A stretch of DNA of 64,000 bases from assembly GCA_951799405.1 (NCBI GenBank), contig OX637332.1, positions 13,831,001-13,895,000 on the forward strand, given 5' to 3'. The stretch comes from Agapetus fuscipes (Eukaryota > Arthropoda > Insecta > Trichoptera > Glossosomatidae). Made by a program: the position numbers and the translations under genes. Shown piece after piece: positions 1-11,209 of the stretch. Below the pieces are notes generated by a model. The model made no database searches. It worked only from the letters and a program-made list of their open reading frames with translations, and was not told the DNA's origin. Numbering within the stretch: the stretch's first letter is position 1; each line of letters begins with the position of its first letter.

Positions 1-761
1 AAATCCATCTCGTTACAATACACCTCCTTCCTCTCATAAAAAAAAAACATTCCCAATTTTTTTTTTTCTTTTACAATGAGTAAATAATGTATCATAATGC
101 TCAGCCGGCGCCACATATTTTGTTTTATTTTAAGGATAAATTTCAAAAATATGAAAATAAAAAAAAAACCTGTTTCTGATACATTATTCAGTCATTAATA
201 CCTTTTTTAACAATACCAATTATTTTCATACTAAAATTAATATATATTTTTTTTTAACACAAATTTCATATTCAATATTATAAACAAATATTTGTTTTTT
301 TTTTTTTAAATACTTAATTCAACAATTCAAAATAATCAAATAACAATACATAATAAACATTCACCAGTTTATTAATCAATTCATTAAAATAACTTTTTTT
401 TTTTAAATACTTAATTCAACAATTCAAAATAAACAAATAACAATACATAATAAACATTCACCAGTTAATTAATCAATTCATTAAAATAACTTTTTTTTTT
501 TAAACATGTATCACATCTTTCCCAATATTTAAATTTATTTCAAATTTATTTTTCATTAATAAATTTATCAGTCCATCAATTTTTTTTAAAAACTTTACCT
601 TCATATGTAATACTTTGTTTAATTTATGTTTCATACCTTCATTCATGCAATATTTCATAATTCATTCTTTCACTGATCACTTTTATATCAACTTTCACCG
701 TATCATGCATCACCTCAAATTTTTCATACACATGAAAATATGTTTTTTTTTTTTTTTTTTT
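1..761. other. AT-rich non-coding stretch downstream of the pol relic
   Basis: No coding potential is visible. The stretch is rich in long A and T homopolymers. It lies 3' of the minus-strand pol frame, so it could include the 3' untranslated part or LTR of that retrotransposon, but I cannot find LTR ends (TG...CA) or a second copy to prove it. It contains the tandem duplication listed separately. Confidence 0.5.
308..501. repeat. Two-copy tandem duplication, 97-bp period
   Basis: Positions 308-404 and 405-501 are near-identical copies. Each begins AAATACTTAATTC and ends in a run of T after TTAAAATAAC. Only a few bases differ (for example AATAATCAAA against AATAAACAAA). The T-run at the junction suggests slippage or unequal exchange at homopolymers. 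Confidence 0.9.
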
Positions 762-2873
762 TTAATCTAATTTGATTATGTCCTTGATGTGATATTTATT
801 TATAACATTTGTGTCTATATCTTTTAATACATAGACTATCTTGCTAACTTTCTTTTCTATTCTGGCTTTGACAAATTTTGGAGCCAACTTTGTACAGAAG
901 TATTTCCCTGCATTTGATTGTATGAAATTTTTACGCCATACAATATCCCCTTGATCATAGACACGATTTGATCTACCTTTATTATAATAATTTGCATTTT
1001 TATTATATGCATCCCATAAATTTTCTGTAACTATTTTGTATAATGTGTTTAATTCCTTCATTTTATCTTTATACATATTTCTATATTTATCTAATTCTTC
1101 CTTTGATTCTATTTCATCATTTACTATTTCACCATGAATTTCACCATTTAGTACAATCTCCCTACCTCTTGCTAATACATTAGGTGTGTATCCTGTTGCT
1201 AAATTGACTGTATTATTTATTATGCTTTGTACTGAATCTAAAAAAGTATCCCATTTTCTTTGTTCATTTTCAACAAAAATAGCTAATGTATATCCTATTG
1301 TTCTATTATATGTCTCTACATTATTGCACATGGGAGTATATAAAGTTGTATAAAATATTTTCTGTACTCCATATGAGTACATAAAATCTTTAAATGCATT
1401 AGACTTTAAATTCTTTCCATTATCTGTTATTATCGTTTGCGGTACTCCTTCTGTTAAAAATATTTTATTTTCTATTAATTTTACTATTTCTTCTGTAGTA
1501 GCTCTTCTTAAAGGAAATAACCAACAATATTTGGTAAAAACATCTATTATTGATAATATATGTATATAGCCCGTACTTGATTTTGGTAATGGTCCTATCA
1601 AATCAATACTCAGCATTTTTAATGGTCTATCCACTCTTTTTCTATTTTCCATTTTTCCTGCTGGAGGTAAATTATTTGGCTTATACATTTTACATTTTTG
1701 ACATTTATTTATAAAACTTTTTATATCTGCATACATATTTTTCCAATAGTAACATCTTGATATGTATTTATAAGTTTTAAAAATACCTACATGTCCATTA
1801 TCATGATGATTCTTTATTATAGTTAATCTATTGTCTATAATAGGTATCTCTTTCCAATTATATTCCTCTGTGAAAGGATTATCATCATTTATTAGTTTAA
1901 ATAATTTATTATCTACCATTTTGAATTTTTTGTATTTGTATGGTGTTTTTGTACATCCTTCTGCGATATTATTATACCAAGGATCTGCAATATTTGAATT
2001 TATTACTTCCATTTCTTTAGTACCAGGAATCCTAGATAATACATCTGGCACTGTATGTTCTTTCCCTTTTCTATGCTCAATCTCAAATTCATACTGTGAA
2101 AGTCTCATGGCCCATCTTGCTAATCTACCTGTTGGATTTGATATTTTATTCAAGAATTTTAATGCCATATGATCAGTTATTACCTTGAATTTCATCCCAT
2201 CTAGATAAGATCGAAAATGTTCTATTGAATCTACAATGGCAAGAAGCTCACGTTCTGACGTCGAATAGTTTTGTTCTCTAACTGTCAAACTTCTTGAAAA
2301 ATATGCTATTGGCTTTTCGGACCCATTTATATTTTGGTTTAATACTGAAGCTACTTGATTTTTACTGGCATCAGTGTGTAAAAAAAAATCTTTTGTGAAA
2401 TCCGGACATATTAATACAGGGGCTGTGCTTAAGGCTAATTTTAAATTATTAAATGCATCCTCAGATTCTTTTGACCAATTAAAATTGTTCTGACCTTTTT
2501 TACCTCTCAATAATTTATTTAATGGATATGATATCTCACTGCAGTTTCGTATAACTTTTCTATAAAATCCTACCAAACCTAAAAACATTCGTAGTTGTTT
2601 TACATTTTTCGGTGAAGGATATTCCTCTATAATCTTGACTTTATTTGAATCTGGCCTTAATCCATTTTCATCAATAATGTATCCCAAATATTTTAAACTA
2701 TCTTTGCAAAATTCACATTTTGAAAATTTTACCGTTAACCCTGCTTCTTGTAATATATTTTTAACTTGTTTTAATAAATTTAAATGTGAATTGAAATCTT
2801 CGTTAATAATAATTAAGTCATCGATATAACAAAATATGTTAGCAACTCCATTCACAAACCCATTATCATATTG
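762..2873 (-). pseudogene. pol: Ty3/gypsy-type retrotransposon pol fragment (RT end, RNase H, integrase), 5'-truncated
   Basis: A continuous minus-strand frame of about 700 codons encodes the C-terminal two thirds of a Ty3/gypsy polyprotein. Residue numbers count from the GTG at 2855. The RT active-site box YIDD is at 10-13, and the RT finger and palm upstream of it are missing. RNase H follows, with candidate catalytic residues D162, E203, D228 and D271. Integrase has an HHCC zinc finger (H351, H355, C385, C388) and a D418-D478-E514 triad with D35E spacing. The C-terminal ~65 residues (from GDIVW) resemble the GPY/F-like tail of insect gypsy elements. In-frame homology continues about six codons upstream of the GTG to about 2873, then meets an A-run and a stop (TAA at 2882-2880). 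The element is therefore broken inside RT, and no gag, protease or full RT is present. The intact downstream frame suggests a fairly young insertion or deletion event. It is not expected to be autonomous. Confidence 0.93.
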
Positions 2874-4126
2874 TTTTTTTTACAAAAATCTTCACCATAC
2901 ACCACTGAATATTAGCTTATGAATTGAAATTTAAAGCGATGAATATTTGCCTGTTTATCTATCATCATGTTTTCTGCTTGTGATCATATTGTTTTATTGT
3001 GGTCAACAAAATATAAAGCACAACTGGGAATGAATTAATATTTCATAAGGCTCTTCCAATACAAAATACACATGAATGTTAAATAATAATAAAATCCATT
3101 CATTGATGAAATCAAAAATATTTAGGTACTTCTCGTTACATGACATGCAATATTTTAAATAAAATACAGATTTCAATAAAATATGTAGGTTGAAATTTTT
3201 TAAATAAAAATACGTGGAAATAAAAATTAGTACGTAAATGTAGTTTCTGAAATATATCAAAAGAGTAGTCAACATAAAAACATACAATTTTACAGATATT
3301 AAGTGAATGCATAGTAATTGATATGCATTTATGATACATTTATAATATGCTGTGATAATTTCTAATTTGCCTTCATAAATATTTATTGTGATGAAGTTAT
3401 TCTTTAAAAGAAAAAAAAACTGTTATGAATATCGCGTACGTTTTTTTTTAAAATAAGAAGGATACGTCTTCTTTCACAATATCTTTCGATCCATGCAGTT
3501 TTACAATTAGTCTTTACATAAAGCCTTTTTTTTAAACAAATAGGTAAGTTCATAGCTTAAACTGACTTACCGCAAACAGGGTCCTTTCTTAAATAACGAA
3601 TAAGTTCGAAATTTCAAGTAAAGATTATTGTGATCTTTAATCACTTTTATATTCCTCCTTTCCTTCAAGTTTCTCGGATATAATTTCAGCATAATTATTA
3701 CTACTGTAACTCATTAAAAACCGTAGCAGTATATTTTTGTTACCGCCATGAAAACTCATGTAGGGAGAAGTTTTGTGGTACAATGCATTGTGTTCGCCAA
3801 AGACACATGGCACTTTCAACTAAATTGTTTCTTGAAACGACTGCCCTAAGATGCAGTATAAAAATGCAGTTAACTAAGCAAAACAATGAAAATTTGATAA
3901 AAGGTACATTTTGATAGAAAACAGTATCTTTATTTCACATATCTCTACTTACATACATACTAAAAAATAAATTAAAACAATATATTTTGACTCAAATAAC
4001 AACTTTTTATTTAAACATAACCTCTAAAGCTCAGTTAATTAAAATTATAAAAAGGAAGTGGTGTTAATACTTATTATTTTATTTTTATTTTAAAATTTTC
4101 AATTTTTTGCGTACGTTCCTTGACGT
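2874..4126. other. Non-coding, AT-rich, nothing recognised
   Basis: Short frames here lack recognisable domains, codon bias or splice context. No retrotransposon sequence matching the missing RT part is visible on the 5' side of the pol fragment. Confidence 0.5.
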
Positions 4127-4277
4127 GTGTTCATTTGAGATTTGGGTTTTTATGTTGTATGTAGGTTCACAACGGCATGTGAGAGCGCGAACTTACGCGT
4201 GTCTGCTTCTGAGAATGCATATAATGTGAATCCCCAATGTTACATATCTTTGCAACTTAGATTAAATTAGATTAGAA
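4127..4277 (+). repeat. R250 copy, 3' half only
   Basis: Starts within the GTTCATTTGAGATTTGG part of the repeat and runs to the end motif TTTGCAACTTAGATT, followed by a short TTAGA-rich tail. It lacks the 5' ~100 bp shared with the tRNA-headed SINE. Confidence 0.8.
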
Positions 4278-5519
4278 GTATTACAAAAATGCACAGATTC
4301 ATATTGCTACTTAACCAGTTCTTTTTAATTTCATGCGTTCCATAACAACAAAGTAGTTTTAAAAATATATGTTGAAAGCAGCGTAGAAAAGAGAACGAGC
4401 GTAACGTTTACACGGGATTTAATATAAAATCTACGAGCGTAAAAACAATGCCCCTTTCAATTTTCCACCGAAATTTGAAAAGGGTCTGACAAAAGAAATG
4501 TTTGATTTTTATTTTAGTCGGGAATGAAATGTTATGTTTTTACTTCTGAAAAAATCACATTTATCAAAATCCGGGACCTACAGGAGAAGATTAATCGTTT
4601 AATCTGTGTACATGTATCGCAGTGAATACTAAATTGACACAGACTGAAAATATAATTAATGCGATTCAATAAAAAAAATCGTGTATCAAAAAATTTCCTC
4701 ACCACATTGTTTTGCGATGAAATATTAAAGAAAGTTTCCTATTGAAAATGACGTAAGCAAGTCGAAAGTACTCGAAGTACTGAAAATAAGACTGTGCTTT
4801 TATTTTAATTCTTGTAATTTCTCATAAATGTTAAAGAAGTATAAATAAATTGAAAACAATACAACCAAAGTAAGATCGATTTTAATAATAGTGGTTTTAA
4901 CTCAATGATACTGATTTAAAAGTAGTTGGTTTGACTCAAAAGAGAGGCGAAAAAAAATATGATTAGCTTCTTTCGTCGTGGTTTTTTGAAGGGGTCGCAT
5001 TTCGCACATTAAATCTATTTATTTTCACCAATAAGGGCACCATCCTTATTCCGTTTTAACACTAGTCACAAATGTTCCAAAACAACTATTTTATTGCAAG
5101 TAATCACTTAACATAACCCTTTTGAGTGAGATTCAAACAAAATACAAACACAACAAATACATCGAAATTGTCGTAGCATACTAATATTTATTTTTCAAGT
5201 CTTGCCATATCCTTAATTATATTGTCCTTCGTCGTCGTCTTTCGTCGTCGAGTTTCGATTTTCAAAATCAATGCCATCACAGCAGATGAAACACATTCAT
5301 GTTCTATAGCAAATTAATTTTTGTATATATGCTGCAATGCTGCGAGCTTACGCGTATGTGTTTAAAAATGTATGAAAACTTCATTCAATAAATATGTTTG
5401 TTCATACTGAAAATGTATGGAACTATTTTGACATCTAGCGGCAAAACGTGAAAGTTTTTTTACATTTTCTTTTATTTCATGCAAATTAAAAAAAAAAAAA
5501 AAACAAATAAAAATGGATT
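4278..5519. other. Non-coding, nothing recognised
   Basis: AT-rich sequence without supported genes or repeat families. A small CGTCGT-rich patch near 5225-5255 is the only compositional oddity. Confidence 0.5.
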
Positions 5520-6405
5520 TCAATCTGTAATCTAAGTTGCAAACATATTGTTATGTTATTTTAAATAACATATTATAAAAAAAACAATCCCGAAGTGTGC
5601 AGTGTCTGTTTGTGGGCCGAACGGTCACGGAAACGGCCGAACTGCGCCGTGCGAATCAATCGGCCCACGCTCGTGAGTTCATCGTTAGTTCCCGGCAAGA
5701 TGTCAACCGACTAAGACGTCAGCGAACAAGCACCAAGCGGTGCAAGAGGGGGCACTACAATGGAGCTCCCTCCCCCCCCATCTACTTGGATTTCCTGCCA
5801 GCAAGGCACCCGCCTTGTGGACCAGAGGCATAGGAGCGCCCACCCAGGGGCTTCCACGTGTGGAGACGCCCGCCTCGTGAACCGCCGCTAGCCTGGGGCG
5901 CTGCCCCAGGCCTTCCGTTTAGAACTCCAGCCAACGGAATAGGGAGTGTTCTGGTGAAAACCTGTAGGTCTGGCCAATCCCTTATTTCCCCTTTTCCCCC
6001 CCATATTAGTACAGTAATAAACCCTTATTTGTTCATGTTAACTTTATCTTTTAATTATAAAACCCTTCCCAAAGTACAAGTGAGCAACCGAAAAAAAGAC
6101 CCCCACGCCCTGAGAGTGATGCTGATGAGAGCTAGCCGGATGTAAGTATCCTGAAGATACCTTTCAATCTAAACATAACAATATATAACATTTGAGATTC
6201 ATATTACATGCATTCTTACAAGCAGACATTTATAAGTTCACGCTTACATAAGCTGCATGTGTTCTTACAACATAACAACCCATTCCAAATGAACATAAGC
6301 CCTGCAACTATTGCCAACCTTCCCTGAAACAAAGGTGAAATTTGCAAAGTAAACCATTTTTTTAAGTATGGGTGGTCAGCCTCATACCAACCTATAAGTC
6401 AACGA
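5520..6405 (-). repeat. R250 copy split by a solo LTR
   Basis: The tail end of the repeat (TAATCTAAGTTGCAAACATAT, minus orientation) lies at 5527-5548. The rest continues from 6181 to about 6405, ending CCTATAAGTCAACG. Removing 5549-6180 and one 4-bp duplication restores an uninterrupted repeat. It is the first of a head-to-tail series with the copies at 6429 and 6690. Confidence 0.88.
5549..6180. mobile_element. Solo LTR (632 bp) with 4-bp target-site duplication
   Basis: The element begins TGTTATG and ends CATAACA, so its termini are short inverted repeats of TG...CA type. It is flanked on both sides by ATAT (5545-5548 and 6181-6184). It is much richer in GC than its surroundings. A poly(A) signal AATAAA occurs at 6016-6021 and an AT-rich TATA-like stretch near 5571, so a plus-strand transcriptional sense is likely. 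The interruption of an R250 copy proves insertion. No internal region or second LTR is present, so it fits the product of LTR-LTR recombination. It shares no visible sequence with the gypsy pol fragment. A 4-bp duplication is common for Ty3/gypsy elements. Confidence 0.85.
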
Positions 6406-6428
6406 AGTTATTTTGTGTATTTCTTTAC

Positions 6429-6663
6429 ATAATCTAAGTTGCAAAGATACATACCATTTGAGATTCATATTAATGCATTCCCACAAGCAGACAGGTAAAA
6501 GTTCGCGCTTACAAATGCCCCATGTGGACTTACAACAAAAAACCTGATCTCAAATGAACATAAGCCCTGCAACTCTTGCCGACTTTTCCTCAAACAGAGA
6601 TAAAATTTGCATGGTGAACCATTGCTTACAGTATGGGTGGTCAGCCACATACTAACCTTTTAG
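6429..6663 (-). repeat. R250 copy (tandem series)
   Basis: Near full-length copy in minus orientation from TAATCTAAGTTGC to CCTTTTAGTCAAGG. It lies head-to-tail with the neighbouring copies at a spacing of about 260 bp. Confidence 0.9.
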
Positions 6664-6689
6664 TCAAGGAAATTATTTTGTTTAGTTCT

Positions 6690-6937
6690 ATAATCTAAGT
6701 TGCAAAGATACATACCATTTGAGATTCATATTAAATGCATTCCCTCAAGCACACACTTATAAGTTCGCGCTTGCACATGCTGCATGTGTCCTTACAACAT
6801 AAAAACACAATCTCTAATGAACATAAGCTCTGCAACTCTTGCCCATCTTCCCTCAAACAGGGGTGACGTTGGCAAAGTGAACCATTTTTACAGTATGGGT
6901 GGTCAGCCTCATACCAACCTATAAGACAAGGAAATTA
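6690..6937 (-). repeat. R250 copy (tandem series)
   Basis: Third head-to-tail member, from TATAATCTAAGTTGC to CCTATAAGACAAGG. All internal landmarks are present. Confidence 0.9.
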
Positions 6938-7000
6938 TTTTGATTTCTATTCTTTATAATCTGTAATCTAAGTTGCAAAGCTATATAACATAGTTATATA

Positions 7001-7572
7001 ACAGTGACAAAACGATACATGACCAAATAACAAAGTAACAAAACAGCACAGTGACAAAAAAAGCACGGGGACAAATAAACAGTGAAAAAACAGGAAAGTG
7101 ACAAAAGAGCACAGTGACAAAACAGCACGGTGATAAAACAGCACAGTGATCTAACAGCACAGTGTCAAAACGGCACATTGACAAAAAAGCACGGTGACAA
7201 AACAGCACAGTGACATAACAGCACAGTGACAAAACAGCACAGTGACAAAAAATGACGGTGACAAAACAACACAGTGACAAATTAGCACAGTGACCAAACT
7301 ACACGGTGACAAAACACCACAGTAACAAAACAGCACAGTGACAAAGCAGCACGTTGACAAAACAGCATAGTGACAAAACAACACGGAGACAAAAAAGCAC
7401 AGTGAAAGAACAGCACAGTGACACAACAACACGGTGACAAAACAACACGGTAACAAAACAGCACAGTGACAAAACAGCACAGTGACAAAACAGCACAGTG
7501 ACAAATCAGCACAGTGTCAAAACAGCACAGTGACAGAACAGCACTTTAACCAAAAATCACAGTGACATAACA
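7001..7572. repeat. Minisatellite, 16-bp unit
   Basis: About 35 imperfect copies of a unit close to ACAGTGACAAAACAGC fill 572 bp. Because 16 is not a multiple of 3, the same 16-residue pattern reads through in all three minus frames. That explains the several cysteine-rich open frames here, which are not genes. Units differ by point changes and small indels. Confidence 0.95.
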
Positions 7573-7644
7573 CAAGTACACTAGCAGACTCGTAAAAGTT
7601 CACGCTTACACATGCTGCATGTAGACTTACAACATAAACACCCA

Positions 7645-7694
7645 ACTCAAATGAACATAAGTGCAACTCTTTTTGCACTTATGTTCATTTGAGT
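7645..7694. repeat. Perfect 22-bp hairpin
   Basis: ACTCAAATGAACATAAGTGC plus AA (7645-7666) is followed by a 6-nt loop and its exact reverse complement (7673-7694). The arm is R250 sequence that normally continues CCCTGCAACTC. A local inversion or template switch is implied. Confidence 0.92.
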
Positions 7695-8498
7695 CAAAAA
7701 TTTTAATATTTGCATACACTATCGATGTATTTATTATATTAAGGTATAACCGTTTACAGTGCGGGATATTCCCAGTATTTTTTGTAATGGCGGATTTTCA
7801 TAAATTTATTTTTTCAAAGCCTAACACATCTAAGTAAATGTTCTTTTACAAAAACTGCGTGTTTTTATTTTACATGTTTTTTAATACTACGAAGTTTAAC
7901 GCGAGGAAACTATGTGCAATATAAACATTTCACAAATATTAAGGGGTTGGGCTGCGTAGCAGCCAGGGGCAACGCCCCTTGTCCAAATAATAATATTGAT
8001 TGCGTACCTAGAACCTGACAGTGTATAGTGTTTTATATTTGCCTTATATCGCTTAAAATAGCTCACAGGGCGCGTGATACATCTCAGTGAAATATATTTT
8101 AAGAGAAGCGACGAAAGTTTTCATTGTAAAACTGAAAGATATGACCTGAGAATGAAGTGTTAAAACTAAAAGAATAATTTTCATGAACACACGTGCACAC
8201 ATGTACACTTCTTATGTGTAAGCCAATTCGACACTTTTAATAAAAAAGTGCCTGAGCTCTATAATATTTAGTACATTTAAAAATATCCATATATGAATAA
8301 CGAGTATTGCCGTTTTGGGGCATCTGTTAGTCTAAAGGCACAAACTATATAAACTGTTGAAGAAAGGTATTTCTTCAGTTCATTATTTAAAATAAATTCA
8401 CAAATTATGATACAATTCCTAGCCTGAAGATCAATGGATTCAACACAATTTTGTAAATACAATTTGAAAATTATTTTTATAAAAAAATATTTGTAACC
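7695..8498. other. Non-coding with a GC-rich double hairpin
   Basis: Mostly AT-rich without genes. Near 7948-7982 two GC-rich hairpins lie back to back: GGCTGC-GTA-GCAGCC, then AGGGGC-AA-CGCCCC. They resemble transposon subterminal hairpins, but I cannot define an element. Confidence 0.5.
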
Positions 8499-9262
8499 AA
8501 TCTGCTCCTGAAGATGCCTCATTAGGCGAAAATGTTCGAGCACAAAAAAAAAGTACGTGAATTAAAACTTTGTTTCCATTTGAATTTATTAAATAATTAC
8601 AAAATATGTATTTGTTTCGAAATGATGTCAAATTTTTTGCCTTTGGAATTTGTGCCGAGTACATTCAAGATTTTTTTAAATTGATTATCATTCATTCATA
8701 CCAGAAGATGATTAAGAGATCGTACACGTTTGTGTTTATTAATTAAAAAAATAATAATTGTGTGAAAATACAACAGGTTTTCATTAGAGTTTTTATAAAG
8801 TTTAGTAGAAATCATATTATTTAAAAATTCAATTGGATAAAAACCGAGTTTTAATTCACTTTTTTTTTTTTTGCTCAAACCTTTTTTGCTTAATGAGGCA
8901 ACTTCAGGAGCAGAATTATTACAAATATTTTTACATTAAATAATTTTTGCTCCTGAAGATGCCTCATTAGGCGGAAAAGTTTGAGCAAAAAAACGAAATA
9001 AAAAAGTGAATTGAAACTCTGTTTTTATAAACGCAAATCCAATTGATTTTTTAAATAATACAAATGGACTTTCACTGTGTAAATAGATTAACACTTAAAA
9101 AAAATTAGTAAAAATCAATTAATTGAAAAATATTTTCAAATATAAATTCATTGATACACTCTATTGAGTTAGGTAGAACCACTAAACAATTTTCCAAAAC
9201 AACGCAGTAAAATATGAAATTATTCATTTTCTATTTTTTTGTCTATGAAATTTGTGCCGAGT
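8499..9262. repeat. Direct and inverted modules, Penelope-like/foldback relic
   Basis: Three copies of one module are present. A plus copy spans 8505-8665 (TGCTCCTGAAGATGCCTCAT, then GCGAAAA, ending near TTTGTGCCGAGTAC). A minus copy spans about 8805-8912, and a plus copy about 8948-9262 (ending TTTGTGCCGAGTCC). The second and third form a foldback with arms of ~100 bp around a ~35-nt loop. The CTGAAGATG-stem-GCGAAA layout recalls the ends of Penelope-like retroelements, which are known to carry hammerhead-like motifs. Assignment to that group is inference, and no RT is visible. Confidence 0.6.
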
Positions 9263-9808
9263 CCATTATAATCCTGCAAACACGCGGTCACTAAGCACTG
9301 TTTTGTAATTTTCTGTACTGCCCCGTTCACTCCATTTCACCATGTTTTCGCTCCATCAAATGCTGAAAGCCCTTTATTGCTTATGGTGGTAGGCCTGATG
9401 AGCTGAGTGAGGTACTCCGTTGCTCTGCCACACAGCGCTTTGTGGCCTGTCAGACACAGCTTATTGGTGATGCGCTTTGAGATACGGAGCCAATACAAGT
9501 TTTACACGAGATGGGTTGCGAAGTCGTACTTTGACTTCTCAAACGCAAACCTGCAGCGGGACTGATTGAAGTCATTCACAGTAGATAGTGACTTTATGAT
9601 TTGGATTAAATCGACCGTACCTACTCGTATATGTTGCAAAAGAATACTTTCCATTAATTCAATAAAATATATTTTTTTGCGTGTTGAAAATGCATTATCA
9701 GATGAAAAATATCTTCAGAAATTATTTAAACAAGAATGTATGGTATGAAAGCTTCTTCATCTTCCTATGTATATAAATTTATATATATACAAGGATAATT
9801 TATTTATT
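9263..9808. other. Non-coding, moderately GC-rich, unassigned
   Basis: Positions 9280-9560 are less AT-rich than the surroundings and may be an old transposon fragment. No domain or terminal structure is recognised. Confidence 0.4.
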
Positions 9809-10020
9809 AGGTGCACATAATTAAAGAGCACCATTTTTGTGTGTGCCACACTTCAAGGGCCCTCTCAAATCACGGATAAGATTTTTTTGTAAAGATGCGT
9901 CTTTAGTGCTCCTTTAAAGATACCAACAGTCTTTGCCTTTCTCACATTAGGTGGTAATCTGTTCTACTCCATTGGACCCACAAACCGGAAAGCACGGGCC
10001 CTAAAATTAGTGCGTGTCTG
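9809..10020 (-). pseudogene. LINE-D: C-terminal tail of a non-LTR retrotransposon ORF2 with 3' end
   Basis: Read on the minus strand from 10020, the frame ends at TGA (9867-9865). It carries the characteristic LINE C-terminal motif: an aromatic residue, GP, then N-x-LPPNVR, followed by a FKGALKTHLY motif about 13 residues later. A TAG interrupts the motif where families usually have Trp, so the copy is dead. The 3' flank, 9809-9864 (AGTGTGGCACACAC, then GGTGC), resembles short 3' fragments at 14826, 29028 and 40822. The tail motif is known from CR1/L2-type and related LINEs. Clade assignment is not possible from so short a piece. Confidence 0.7.
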
Positions 10021-10300
10021 ACGGTAATAAGTGCGTGTCTGACCTATGTATATGTCTCATTTATACCTGTATAATAATAATGTATATTTAAAGTAACAAA
10101 GATATATTAACACTCAAGACACGATTGGAATGCATCTCCATAAACAGTCACGTGTAAATTTGCTATTACGCATGAGGCAAGCGTGGATCTATAATCTAAT
10201 TTGCATTTTTGTTCATATTTAATGCATGCCTTTATATATAAAAAAAAAACATTTGTATGCCCTTTCGCTTGCAACCCAGCAGGGTGAAGAGACAAGATTC

Positions 10301-10547
10301 TATAATCTAAGCTGCGCAGATATGTTAACATGTAAGGCTCATATTAAATGCATGCCCACAGACAGGCACATGTTGGTTCGCGCCTACACATTCTGCATGT
10401 GTGCATACAAATAAACAAAACCTCATATGAACATAAACCTTGCTACTCCTGCCGCCTTTCCCTGAAACCGGGGTGGCATTGGCAAAAGTGAACCAATTTT
10501 TCCAGCACGGGGGGTCAGCCTCATACCAACCTATAAGTCAAGGAACA
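10301..10547 (-). repeat. R250 copy, near full length
   Basis: Runs from TATAATCTAAGCTGC to CCTATAAGTCAAGGA in minus orientation. All internal landmarks are present, including the CCCTGAAAC-rich central part. Confidence 0.9.
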
Positions 10548-11209
10548 CTAATTCACGTGCAAAAATCATTAACCCCAAGATTTTTTTCTTATTCAGCTGA
10601 AATTCTAGCCGTTGAGTTATTGACATATCAATAATGAAATTTCTCTGTGAAGATTTATGTTTTCCCAGAAAGTAAGGGCTGATGCTGCTTCAATAAAAAC
10701 TTGCTCTCGTAAAAAGTGTCCTATGTATAATATAGCACAGATACAGGCGGTCAGAAAAACAGTCGACGCGGTTGGAGTTTAAATGAATGAACTTGGTTCT
10801 TTGTCCCAGTGGAAGTCGGGACATAATAAATTGTCTCGACATACATTTGTATGTACACGGTACGTCCAATAACCCAGAATAAAGGCTGATTTCCCCCAGA
10901 AATCTACAAAGAAAAACCCGTACGTGTGTGTATGTACAACATATGCAAGAAAAATGTTGTAGGGTTAAAGGCAAAGACTGTATCTCTTTGTGACCCAATG
11001 TTATATACGTACATATATAATTTAATGTACGAGTATTTTAGCTAAATTAAGGCTCAAGTTTTACATATCTGCACAATAATTATGGTTTGTTGTTATGAAT
11101 GGATCAAATTTCTGAAATAGCGAATGAATGAGATATCCAGAGCCATAATAAAAGGAGAGTTTGTATGAAAAAGGTTATGGCTCTGCATGAAATAAAAATA
11201 GTGTGTAAG
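10548..11209. other. Non-coding, nothing recognised
   Basis: No supported gene, repeat or structural signal. Confidence 0.45.

Larger units (their letters stand above)
6957..7694 (-). repeat. R250 copy split by a minisatellite and ending in an inversion
   Basis: The repeat starts TGTAATCTAAGTTGC at 6960, is interrupted at about 7000 by the 16-bp minisatellite, and resumes at about 7573 (landmark CACGCTTACACATGCTGC). It then breaks off at 7666 where the sequence folds back on itself in a 22-bp perfect hairpin. Confidence 0.75.

Noticed and set aside
5597..6145. Two GC-rich plus-strand open frames as genes
   Set aside because: They lie wholly inside the solo LTR and have no domains. Their length reflects GC-rich composition.
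6981..7512. Four cysteine-rich minus-strand open frames
   Set aside because: They are translations of the 16-bp minisatellite in different frames, all with the same 16-residue pattern.
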